A stretch of DNA of 45,162 nucleotides from Candidatus Parcubacteria bacterium (GCA_003599625.1 QZIU01000018.1:1-45162); one strand, 5' to 3'; positions 9,453-17,507 are shown, counted from the first letter of the stretch. Made by a program: numbers and translations. Notes: a model not told the origin generated them from the sequence alone.

Positions 9453-10551
9453 TTAATTTCCTCTGGCTTTATATTCCAGATATTCTTTTATGAAATTATC
9501 TAAATTTCCGGCCAATATTTCTTCCGGTTCTGTTGATTCAAATTCTGTCCGATGATCTTTTACTAATTTATACGGCTGAAGGACGTAAGACCTGATTTGA
9601 CTGCCCCACTCGGGAGAAAGAACAACGCCGCGCAGCTCTGTTTTTAATTTTTCCTGTTCTTGTAGTTTAGCTAAAAACAGCTTGGATTTCAAGATCTTCA
9701 TTGCCGTCTGTCTGTTTTGCGCCTGTGAACGTTCATTTTGACAGCTGACTGAAATTTTAGTCGGCAAATGCGTAATCCGGACAGCCGAGTCGGTAGTGTT
9801 GACGCTCTGTCCTCCGTGGCCCGATGAACGGAAAGTGTCAATTTTTAAATCTTCTTCCTTGACTTCTATTTCTCTGACTTCTTCTAACACCGGCATTACT
9901 TCTACCAAAGCAAAGGATGTATGGCGCATTTTTTCGGCGTCAAACGGAGATATGCGGACCAACCGATGCACCCCAGCTTCAGATTTTAAGTGCCCGTAAG
10001 CATACCTGCCTATAATTTCCACGGTTACCGATTTAATACCTGCTTCCTGACCACGGCTTTCGTCGATTATTCTGGCATCCCAATTTTTTTTCTGGCAAAA
10101 TCTAAGATACATCCGCAAAAGCATTTCTGCCCAATCCTGAGCTTCGACACCGCCGGCACCTGAATGTATGGAAATCACTACGTTTCGGTTATCGTATTTC
10201 CCGGAAAATAAAATAAAGAACTCCTGTTCTTTTAATTTACTTTCTATTTCTGAAACCTTTTTTTCCAAATCTTCCTTTATGCTTTCATCTTTTTGCTTTT
10301 CCGCTTCTTTGGCAAGAAAATAAGCGCTATCTAAATCCGTTCTTAAATTTTCCCAAAATGAAATTTCCGCCGTTAAATCCTGAAATTGCCGGGAGATTGC
10401 TGCTGCATTCTGAGTTCTCCAAAAATCAGGCGCTGCCATTTTTTCCTGAAGCACTGCTAATTCCCTTTTGTTTTTTTCCAGGTCAAAGAAACCTCCGCAC
10501 CTCTGAATATTTTTCTTTCAGTTTTTTTAATTTTGAAATTATTTCCTTCAT
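9453..10551 (-). CDS. prfB: peptide chain release factor 2, expressed by programmed +1 frameshift
   Basis: ORF1 from ATG 10551: MKEIISKLKKLKEKYSEVRRFL*(UGA at 10485-10483); shift at CUU UGA C continues as LDLEKNKRELAVLQEKMAAPDFW...; GGQSVNTTDSAVRITH motif. Confidence 0.95.
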
Positions 10552-10923
10552 TTATTTACACCCTTCCGTCGTCTGCCAGGTTTTGCCAAAAGGACACTGG
10601 CAGTAAGGACCAAGCTTTGTATTCTGCCATTTTCCTGATGTTGCCTGGCACAATTCTTCTGATTTGTTGTTCAATTTCTTTTTGTTAATTTCAATTTCTT
10701 TGCAATCCAAAAAATTCAGCTTATTTTCCAAATTGGAATATATCGGCTCGCATTTGGGATTGGCAAGACAGTTGCTTTCCGACAAAAGATCGCATTTTTG
10801 CAGCGCCAATGTGTAATCGGCTTCCTTCTCTTCCCATAAAAAATTCCATAAACCCATAAAAAATCCGGCAAAAATTAAAAGTCCGACCAAAATTGAAAAT
10901 AAAATATATGTTCTTCGTGTCAT
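10552..10923 (-). CDS. hypothetical membrane-anchored Cys-containing protein
   Basis: ORF track; N-terminal TM ILFSILVGLLIFAGFFMG. Confidence 0.6.
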   Translation of the reverse strand: MTRRTYILFSILVGLLIFAGFFMGLWNFLWEEKEADYTLALQKCDLLSESNCLANPKCEPIYSNLENKLNFLDCKEIEINKKKLNNKSEELCQATSGKWQNTKLGPYCQCPFGKTWQTTEGCK

Positions 10924-10928
10924 ATGAT

Positions 10929-12170
10929 TTAATCTTTAAATTCTCCGAGCCTGACCTCAACTGTTTTTTCCTCGCCTTTATGATAAACTTTGAGTTTGAT
11001 AACTTCTTCGACCGAATGATTGAATAAAATTTTGGCCAAATCGTTTTCAGCATCGATTTTCTTCCCGTCAACTTCTAAAATTATATCATTTTCCTCGAGA
11101 CCGGCTTTATCCGCCGGGCTGCCGGGAATTACAGCCAGTTCAGTCACCTGTTCACCCCTGGTAATCAAAGCGCCGTAGTCGTAGGGTAAATTATTGTCTT
11201 CGGCCAACTGTTTATTTATCAATATATACCTTACCCCTAAATACGGCCTGACGATTCTTCCGTATCTTATCACGCTCTCCACGGATTTTTTGACGTCGTT
11301 TATGGGTATGGCGAATCCTATATTGGAAGCGCCGCTTACCACGGCAGTGTTAACACCTATCACCTGCCCTTCCAGATTCAGCAGCGGTCCGCCTGAATTG
11401 CCGGGATTAATGGCAGCGTCAGTTTGTATGACGCCTGACAACTGTTCGGAAAAACCCTGGCCGCCTGCGGTAATTGATCTTGACAGTCCGGAAATAACCC
11501 CGGTGGAAACCGTATTTCTGAATTCGCCCAAAGCATTACCGATGGCAATTACGTTTTCCCCCAGCTTTATATTTGAAGAATCTCCCAGTTCTAAAGCCGG
11601 TAGATTATTTTTGTCAATTTTCAGGATTGCCAGGTCGTTTACCGGATCGCGGGCAAGAATCTTGGCGGAATAACTATTGCCGTCATTTGTCAGAACGGAA
11701 TACTCGGCGTTTTCATCAATTACCACATGTTTATTAGTGACAATCAATCCGTCAGCTGAAACAACAAAACCGCTGCCTCCCCCGATTTCCTGTTTCTGCG
11801 TCCCTTGGCCGCTATTGTCATATATTTGAAATTCGTCACCGAAAAACTGACGGAAAAGAGGATCATTGAACGGGCTCTGCTGGATCTGGGGGATTTCCTT
11901 AGTGACAGAAATACTGACAACAGACGGGCTGGCGAATGCGACCACATCGGTTATGGCGGAATTGTAGTTCACCGTGACGTTTTTGTTTATTATCGGCTCC
12001 TGGAGTATGTTTTTTCGTATCCAGGGAAAAACTGTGTCGGAATAAGCAACGGTCAACATTCCTCCTAGACCGCCGCCGATAACGCCGAAAATCAAACTGA
12101 ACGCAATTGCGGCAATCAGTGTTTTTGAATTATTTTTATTTATTTTTGTATTATTTTTATCTTCATCCAT
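10929..12170 (-). CDS. HtrA/DegP-like trypsin-like serine protease with PDZ domain
   Basis: SGFVVSADGLIVTNKHVV, NDLAILKID, QTDAAINPGNSGGPLLN, PDZ region; N-terminal TM. Confidence 0.95.
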   Translation of the reverse strand: MDEDKNNTKINKNNSKTLIAAIAFSLIFGVIGGGLGGMLTVAYSDTVFPWIRKNILQEPIINKNVTVNYNSAITDVVAFASPSVVSISVTKEIPQIQQSPFNDPLFRQFFGDEFQIYDNSGQGTQKQEIGGGSGFVVSADGLIVTNKHVVIDENAEYSVLTNDGNSYSAKILARDPVNDLAILKIDKNNLPALELGDSSNIKLGENVIAIGNALGEFRNTVSTGVISGLSRSITAGGQGFSEQLSGVIQTDAAINPGNSGGPLLNLEGQVIGVNTAVVSGASNIGFAIPINDVKKSVESVIRYGRIVRPYLGVRYILINKQLAEDNNLPYDYGALITRGEQVTELAVIPGSPADKAGLEENDIILEVDGKKIDAENDLAKILFNHSVEEVIKLKVYHKGEEKTVEVRLGEFKD

Positions 12171-12465
12171 TTATTTTCACTATCAAATTTTTTAGGATTT
12201 TGTTTCCTTTGAATTTGACACCTTCCTGCTTAAGAAGCATTGTTTTGTTCCTGCTGCCGCCGGCATATCCTCCGCTAAGGCCGTTGGATCTGACAACGCG
12301 ATGGCAGGGAATTTCAAACAACTTTTTATTTTTTGCCAGGGCATTGGCTGCCGCCCGGTAAGCGCGCGGCTTTCCCGCTGCCTGAGCCAGGAATTTATAA
12401 GTGCTGACTTTGCCCGGGGGAATTTTTTTGCATAAGGAATATATTGTTTTTTCAAAGCCGGTCAT
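12163..12465 (-). CDS. MGMT-like methylated-DNA-cysteine methyltransferase, C-terminal domain only
   Basis: IPPGKVSTYKFLAQAAGKPRAYRAAANALAKN...IPCHRVVRSNG; PCHR present. Confidence 0.9.
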   Translation of the reverse strand: MTGFEKTIYSLCKKIPPGKVSTYKFLAQAAGKPRAYRAAANALAKNKKLFEIPCHRVVRSNGLSGGYAGGSRNKTMLLKQEGVKFKGNKILKNLIVKING

Positions 12466-12496
12466 TTAAGTTTATTTAAAACAAATGAAGCAGAAA

Positions 12497-12847
12497 TTAA
12501 TTCTTCATCCGCCAAAGTCCAATAAGACTTTGATACTCGTTGACCAGATTTTTAATCACCGGTGGCAGATAAATAACTCCCAAAATTAACGGTATTAGAA
12601 TCAAAATCCACTTTAAAGTACCGAAAACTTTTCGCCAAAAAATCCAATTTTCGATATTTCTGATACCTTCGTAAATTCTTTTGGAAAAATTCAAATTATC
12701 CGCAAGAAGTCTTTTTATTTCTTCCGTCTGTTTGCCCAATTCAGGCGGGATCTGATTTAAAATTGACCTTGAATATTCCAGGTTTTTTTGTATTTTTTCG
12801 GTCAATTCCGTCGCGTTTGAATTTCCGTTTGAACTTTTTTCTGCCAT
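12497..12847 (-). CDS. hypothetical protein with TM segment
   Basis: ORF track; LKWILILIPLILGVIYLPPV. Confidence 0.55.
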   Translation of the reverse strand: MAEKSSNGNSNATELTEKIQKNLEYSRSILNQIPPELGKQTEEIKRLLADNLNFSKRIYEGIRNIENWIFWRKVFGTLKWILILIPLILGVIYLPPVIKNLVNEYQSLIGLWRMKN

Positions 12848-12871
12848 AAAACTATTATAATATATAATTAT

Positions 12872-12902
12872 AAAAGCTGCCAGTTATTCCGGCAGCTTTT
12901 TT
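12872..12902 (-). terminator. intrinsic terminator ending the first riboswitch operon
   Basis: AAAAGCTGCC agttattcc GGCAGCTTTT. Confidence 0.85.
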
Positions 12903-12914
12903 CCGGCTATATAT

Positions 12915-13442
12915 TTAAGATATTGCTTTTGACAATTTCCTGTTTCTAAAAAGAAAGCGTACCGTTTCCAATGATCCGAAAAGAATTGAGGTGTAAAAAA
13001 GATCACCGACAACCGTATTGCGGAAAAAAGGCAGTGCTAAAATGAAAGCATCGGTCAAACCCTGCAAATTATGATCATACCAGGTTCCAAAAAACCAGAC
13101 GGCGCCATTGGTAAAAAAGAAAAACAAAAACGATGATAAAAGGCTAGACCCTAAAACTATTTCAACGCTTTTATGTTTTTTTATCAACAATCCGATCAAA
13201 CCGATGAGGGCGTAAGAAGCATAAACCGAAATCATAATCGGTAATTCGTAAAAACCTAAAACAACGTCCCCGGCAAACATCGAGCCGACGGGAATTGCCA
13301 CAGCGTAAACGGCTCCAAGATACACTCCCGAAAAAAGAGCTATGCCCGCCAAAGGCGCAAAGTTGAAAGGATGAGGCAGAATCCTTGTAACGACACCGAG
13401 GATTATTAAAATTACGCTGATTAAAATTTTTCTTTTTAGCAT
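12915..13442 (-). CDS. DUF6580-like/ECF S-component-like integral membrane protein (candidate B12 uptake)
   Basis: VTRILPHPFNFAPLAGIALFSGVYLG...PVGSMFAGDVVLGFYELP...; several hydrophobic segments; last gene of the riboswitch operon. Confidence 0.7.
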   Translation of the reverse strand: MLKRKILISVILIILGVVTRILPHPFNFAPLAGIALFSGVYLGAVYAVAIPVGSMFAGDVVLGFYELPIMISVYASYALIGLIGLLIKKHKSVEIVLGSSLLSSFLFFFFTNGAVWFFGTWYDHNLQGLTDAFILALPFFRNTVVGDLFYTSILFGSLETVRFLFRNRKLSKAIS

Positions 13443-13468
13443 AACTTATAGTATATTAATTATTGTGT

Positions 13469-13948
13469 TTATTGTTGCCCAAAAACTAGTTTCCATAAAA
13501 CCACGTCGCTGTTTTTCAGCTGATATTTATCTGAGGCCACATTGGCATATCGATTGTTCACCCAGTACTGCCAGAACTGATTTTTTGAAAAATCATTCCT
13601 TTTTCCGTTTATCGATTCAACTAAAATTCCCAGATCTTTATACTTGTCGTTGAACGAAAATTCCAGCTTGTTTTCTCCGGTAACTTTTTTAAGCAGTTCG
13701 AAAACAGTGGGATTATCAAGCAGTACATCTTCATAAACGTCAATTTCTCCGTTGCCGTAATCAATCATCAGGCTTACTTCAACCTTATCGTGCCTTTGAG
13801 TAATCAATTCAGATGAGTCTTTGCCGGTTTTCAATATTTCATTCAAATTGGCAAAATCCTGGCCTAAAAAAATGCCGACGGCGAGGAAAATTACCGGAAT
13901 TATGATTTTTATCGCTGTTTTCAAATTTTTTTCCATAGAATTAATCAA
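13469..13948 (-). CDS. membrane-anchored DUF4430-domain protein
   Basis: N-terminal TM; GILVESINGKRNDFSKNQFWQYWVNNRYANVASDKYQLKNSDVVLWKLVF is DUF4430-like. Confidence 0.8.
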   Translation of the reverse strand: MINSMEKNLKTAIKIIIPVIFLAVGIFLGQDFANLNEILKTGKDSSELITQRHDKVEVSLMIDYGNGEIDVYEDVLLDNPTVFELLKKVTGENKLEFSFNDKYKDLGILVESINGKRNDFSKNQFWQYWVNNRYANVASDKYQLKNSDVVLWKLVFGQQ

Positions 13949-14474
13949 TAAGCATGTTCCTTAACTTTTCATAAAATCTTTTATACCAGGGTTTACGTCC
14001 GAATTTTAGCATAAACCACGAAACAAGACAAACAAAAACCGCGCCAATTGACAATAAAATTACGACCGGCCGACTTAAACTTGCGACATTTTTTGTGACG
14101 TTAATTTTCAAGGGAACTTTTATGCCTGAATCCGCATTGAACAGGCGCTTGTTTAATCCTTTGGCCACGACTGAAATATTGGTCGCGGTTCTGCCCGCTT
14201 CTTTGCCATTGACGGTTATCTTTATTACTTTTGTCTCTTCTGCTTCCAGGCGGAAATTATTGGGGGCAATTGTTATCCAGGAATTCAGTTCGTCTGAATA
14301 AACATCGAAAACGGCCGGTTCAGCCGATAAATTGTAGACGATCAGATCCGCTGTTTTTTGCTGATTAAGTGAAACATTAATATTCAAATCTGACGGACGC
14401 ACGCCTATGCCCACCGCGCCTGCGGCCACTGGAGCAAGCAAAATAAACAGCAAGGCCAGAAAAATTCTTTGCAT
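13941..14474 (-). CDS. secreted Ig-like/DUF916-like protein with C-terminal TM anchor
   Basis: signal peptide MQRIFLALLFILLAPVAAGAVG; SLNQQKTADLIVYNLSAEPAVFDVYSDELNSWITIAPNNFRLEAEETKVIKITV; C-terminal TM then basic tail. Confidence 0.7.
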   Translation of the reverse strand: MQRIFLALLFILLAPVAAGAVGIGVRPSDLNINVSLNQQKTADLIVYNLSAEPAVFDVYSDELNSWITIAPNNFRLEAEETKVIKITVNGKEAGRTATNISVVAKGLNKRLFNADSGIKVPLKINVTKNVASLSRPVVILLSIGAVFVCLVSWFMLKFGRKPWYKRFYEKLRNMLID

Positions 14475-14477
14475 ACG

Positions 14478-16250
14478 TTAATCCGCCCGCACCGCCCAGA
14501 ATATCATCTGGCCGTTTTTAACCCCGAAGTCAGTATAGCCGGCAGGCACGTTTAACTGGGCTTTGATGCTGCTGTTTGAGGCAACCGAAAGCGTGGTATA
14601 AAAATCTGCCCAGCCCGACTGATTCAATTTTAAATTGTCGGCAAATAAATTATTTCCCGTCACTTCAGATTCCAGATAAAGAGGAAACTGACCGGTATTG
14701 GTTACCGTTAAATCAACTTCTTTAAGCTCCCCAGGAGTCATTGAACCGAAATCAAGGTTATTTAAAGAAACTTCAAACGACAATTCCGGCTCAGGCCGCC
14801 TGACTTCCACGACCAAATCCAGATTTTCGCTTTTGATCTGCCCCACTTCAATTTCTTCCCTGTCACTTCGGACATAGCCGGCGGTTTCGGTAAAAACCTC
14901 AAAAACGCCTTCCTGCTCCAGCATAACGGTCAGACTGCCGCCGCTATTTGCCGTATAAGTGCTGCTGCCGATATGAATTTGCGCCTCGGGCAGAGCCAGC
15001 CAGGACAAACCGTTATAATATTCGGCATTGACTGTAAGATTGTCGTTTATATTGAAATTTTTTCCCGATACTCTGAGCCGGGTCGGTGGATATCCCCATT
15101 CGCCGAAATACCATAAAACCTCATCACCCGGCTGAAGAACATAATCACCGGCGCCGATTGCCGGGGAAATGAAATTTACAAAATACATCCAGCCGGAAAG
15201 ACCCGTGGCGGCATCGCTGTTAACGGCGTTCAAATATCTGCCGTAACTGGAATCCAGAATATCATAACTGTAGCCGCAGACAGAAGCCGCGTTTTCCACG
15301 GCTTGCAAAGCTGTTGTAGCCGCAACTTCTGTTTTGCATACGGTATCTTCCAATCCCTCGATTCTTATTTCATGCCAGGTTCCGCCGCTTAAATTAATGA
15401 CTGGAAAATATTTTTCCGCCAAAGCAATTACGGCAAATGAAGTCATTGAAGCCGAACCAGCCGCATCGCCGGTTTGCCATTTGAAAGAACCGTTTTCCGT
15501 TTGTAAACTTTTCAGATGATCAACCGGGCTGATATTATTTTTTTGCCAGTCCGGATTTTTCGGGTCTTGGCCAAGTTTATATATGGCGGAAATCACCCAG
15601 GAATCGGATCCGGAATCGGATTCAAAACCTGATACGTAAGGAAAACCGCCGTCTGAATTTTGCCGGGCTTTTAAAAAATCTACAGCCGAAACGATTTCTG
15701 ATGATGATGAATTGTATCCCGCGTCAAGAAGAGCCATAATTGCCGCTGCCGTGTCATTAGTGTCGCTCTGCCCGCCGACGCCGTAAGACCAGCCGCCGTC
15801 TGAATTTTGATGAGCAATTAAAAAATTCTTCGAATCAGTCATTATCTGGCTGTCAAAAGTTTCACCGGCGGCAGATAATGCCATTATTCCCCAGATATCA
15901 TCGTTAAAGAGGGCCGGATCGCCAATCTGGTTTTGGCTGTAAAAATCCGTCTTTAACTTTTCAACATAATCAATATCACCGAAAGTTTTGGGATTTTCAC
16001 CCGCGGCAACAACGGCTAAAATCGCTTTTTCGTAATCCGTTGCCGTATCTCCGGCGACAGTTTTTAAATGATCAAGGTTTAAATCAGTTTCACCGGCGGC
16101 AGACAAGGCCATGGTAGTCCAGGCATCTTGCGTCTGTGATTTTAAATAATCTACTGCCGGCTGATTGATTTCCGCCGAAATCAGCCCCGGCGGAAATAAA
16201 GTCGTTATGGCAAGCGAAAGACCGCTTACCAAAGCAAGGAATTTTTTCAT
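14478..16250 (-). CDS. transcobalamin-like secreted protein: alpha/alpha-toroid (prenyltransferase/SQHop-like) repeats + DUF4430 + beta-rich C-terminus
   Basis: signal peptide from ATG 16250; HQNSDGGWSYGVGGQSDTNDTAAAIMALLDAGY and RQNSDGGFPYVSGFESDSGSDSWVISAI; DUF4430-like SGWMYFVNFISPAIGAGDYVLQPGDEVLWYFGEWGYPPTRL; downstream of cobalamin riboswitch. Confidence 0.85.
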   Translation of the reverse strand: MKKFLALVSGLSLAITTLFPPGLISAEINQPAVDYLKSQTQDAWTTMALSAAGETDLNLDHLKTVAGDTATDYEKAILAVVAAGENPKTFGDIDYVEKLKTDFYSQNQIGDPALFNDDIWGIMALSAAGETFDSQIMTDSKNFLIAHQNSDGGWSYGVGGQSDTNDTAAAIMALLDAGYNSSSSEIVSAVDFLKARQNSDGGFPYVSGFESDSGSDSWVISAIYKLGQDPKNPDWQKNNISPVDHLKSLQTENGSFKWQTGDAAGSASMTSFAVIALAEKYFPVINLSGGTWHEIRIEGLEDTVCKTEVAATTALQAVENAASVCGYSYDILDSSYGRYLNAVNSDAATGLSGWMYFVNFISPAIGAGDYVLQPGDEVLWYFGEWGYPPTRLRVSGKNFNINDNLTVNAEYYNGLSWLALPEAQIHIGSSTYTANSGGSLTVMLEQEGVFEVFTETAGYVRSDREEIEVGQIKSENLDLVVEVRRPEPELSFEVSLNNLDFGSMTPGELKEVDLTVTNTGQFPLYLESEVTGNNLFADNLKLNQSGWADFYTTLSVASNSSIKAQLNVPAGYTDFGVKNGQMIFWAVRAD

Positions 16251-16258
16251 AAAAAAAT

Positions 16259-16331
16259 CTCCCGGCTTCGAGGGAGTTAACAAAGGTTTCCGCTGCAAAA
16301 TACAACGGTCACTTTTCTCTTTGCCTCGAAG
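16259..16331 (-). promoter_or_regulatory. riboswitch 1 expression platform (terminator or SD-sequestering hairpin with overlapping anti-structure)
   Basis: minus: CTCCC-tcgaagcc-GGGAG-ATTTTTTT-ATG; CTTCGAGG (16331-16324) is exactly complementary to CCTCGAAG (16273-16266). Confidence 0.6.
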
Positions 16332-16339
16332 AGTTTTAG

Positions 16340-16499
16340 TGAATTAAATAACGCCGGATCAGTTCCCAGGCTTACCCTCAAAATTGAAGGATTACTGCTG
16401 CGGGACAGCTCCGGATTTGCACCGGATTCCCTGACCTTGTCCCGCCTTCCTTAAAAAAAATTATTATGGATGGCGGGATCGAGCGTTTGTTTGTAAGGT
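16340..16499 (-). ncRNA. cobalamin riboswitch 1
   Basis: minus: GGTCAGGGAATCCGGTGCAAATCCGGAGCTGTCCCGCAGCAGTAATCC...GGGTAAGCCTGGGAACTGATCC (B12-box like). Confidence 0.92.
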
Positions 16500-16505
16500 G
16501 AATTG

Positions 16506-16534
16506 ATTATAATTTTTTTTTATTTTCCTGGCAA
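16506..16534 (-). promoter_or_regulatory. promoter of riboswitch 1 operon
   Basis: TTGCCA (16534-16529), 17 nt, TATAAT (16511-16506). Confidence 0.75.
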
Positions 16535-16542
16535 GAAAATTC

Positions 16543-16551
16543 TGTGGATAA
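16543..16551 (-). promoter_or_regulatory. DnaA-box consensus TTATCCACA upstream of riboswitch 1 promoter
   Basis: plus strand TGTGGATAA; exact match to the 9-mer consensus. Confidence 0.6.
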
Positions 16552-16562
16552 ATATCTATGCC

Positions 16563-16592
16563 GAAAAAAACGGGAGAATTTTATTTCTCCCG
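16563..16592 (-). terminator. intrinsic terminator of riboswitch 2 operon
   Basis: minus: CGGGAGAA-ATAAAA-TTCTCCCG-TTTTTTT. Confidence 0.88.
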
Positions 16593-16606
16593 TAAAAATT
16601 TTGGGG

Positions 16607-16933
16607 CTATACCTCATGCCATTCGATAACATCACCGGCATTGACATTGCTTAAAGCCGCTGATTTTGTAAGCCATCTTCCGTTTACGGCGCAAACCCAG
16701 TTGCCGTTACAGCCGCCTATTGCCAAAACCATTGCCCCCCATAATGAGAATTCCTTCGTCACACAGTCAAACTTAGACAAAGTCCCCTCAAGCACGGTTC
16801 CCGGCACCTTGACTTTAAATCTGATGCTGGAATTCCAGTTAACAGCGGCATTAGCTGCTGCGGGGGCAAAAAAGACAGTCGTCAACAATGCAGCAAACCA
16901 AGATACAAAGTCTTTCCGCGTCATTACTTTCAT
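16607..16933 (-). CDS. small secreted DUF4430-like protein
   Basis: start at 16933 with AAAGGAGGA SD; signal peptide VSWFAALLTTVFFAPAAANA; GNWVCAVNGRWLTKSAALSNVNAGDVIEWHEV; downstream of cobalamin riboswitch. Confidence 0.8.
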   Translation of the reverse strand: MKVMTRKDFVSWFAALLTTVFFAPAAANAAVNWNSSIRFKVKVPGTVLEGTLSKFDCVTKEFSLWGAMVLAIGGCNGNWVCAVNGRWLTKSAALSNVNAGDVIEWHEV

Positions 16934-16957
16934 TTTTGTTTCCTCCTTTTGGATAAC

Positions 16958-16990
16958 AAAAAATACCTTAAACAGAAACACAAGGTATTT
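16958..16990 (-). terminator. riboswitch 2 terminator (expression platform)
   Basis: minus: AAATACCTT gtgtttctgttt AAGGTATTTTTTG, between aptamer and SD. Confidence 0.7.
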
Positions 16991-16994
16991 AAAG

Positions 16995-17115
16995 TTTGCG
17001 CTTCTGCCCGGAAGCATTTAATTTGCAATTTAAGCAGGGGTCGGGCTTTAACCGTTACGGCATAGCTCCGGATTTTCACCGGAATTCACCTGACTTAAAT
17101 TGATTTTTCAAGGTG
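16995..17115 (-). ncRNA. cobalamin riboswitch 2
   Basis: minus: TTTAAGTCAGGTGAATTCCGGTGAAAATCCGGAGCTATGCCGTAACGGTTAAAGCCCGACCCCTGCTTAAA. Confidence 0.88.
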
Positions 17116-17120
17116 ATTAA

Positions 17121-17148
17121 ATTATACGATAAACATTGTTTTTAACAA
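17121..17148 (-). promoter_or_regulatory. promoter of riboswitch 2 operon
   Basis: TATAAT (17126-17121) with TTGTTA at 17148-17143 (16-nt spacer). Confidence 0.65.
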
Positions 17149-17156
17149 AACTTTTC

Positions 17157-17165
17157 TGTGGATAA
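17157..17165 (-). promoter_or_regulatory. DnaA-box consensus TTATCCACA upstream of riboswitch 2 promoter
   Basis: plus strand TGTGGATAA; shared 14-mer ATTTATCCACAGAA with site 1. Confidence 0.6.
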
Positions 17166-17249
17166 ATCAATTATCAAATTTTCCTTTGTAGGTGTAAAAT
17201 TAACTCAGAAATCATTGTTCCTCGCCAAAGCAATAAAGGAGGGACTTAT

Positions 17250-17382
17250 GGGACAAGATAGTTTTCGGTATTATGATCAAAAGTGGGGGCTGTGGTACCT
17301 TATCCGCTGGGATGATGTACTAAAATGTCACGTATGCCAATTAATATCGGGGCAAACTCCTATAGTTGCCCAATCAAAATGA
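17250..17382 (+). CDS. possible 44-aa small protein MGQDSFRYYDQKWGLWYLIRWDDVLKCHVCQLISGQTPIVAQSK
   Basis: strong SD AAAGGAGGG before ATG; followed by a hairpin terminator. Confidence 0.45.
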
Positions 17383-17398
17383 TGCCCTGCCTCTGCCT

Positions 17399-17432
17399 GG
17401 AGTCAGCACTATTTGCTGGCTCCTCTTATTTT
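17399..17432 (+). terminator. probable terminator of the small plus-strand ORF
   Basis: GGAGTCAGCA ctatt TGCTGGCTCC TCTTATTTT. Confidence 0.65.
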
Positions 17433-17507
17433 CAGGTTACTAATTACGAATCTGAACTAATATACGAATAGAATAAGAAAAAAGTAATGCGAGCATTAAA
17501 AAAATAG

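Noticed and set aside
10721-11071. Minus-strand ORF of 116 aa overlapping HtrA and the 123-aa ORF
   Set aside because: Out of frame with the strongly supported HtrA gene; low-complexity translation.
16543-17165. Possible oriC because of two DnaA boxes
   Set aside because: Only two boxes ~600 bp apart, no dnaA/dnaN or AT-rich unwinding cluster; position matches promoters better.
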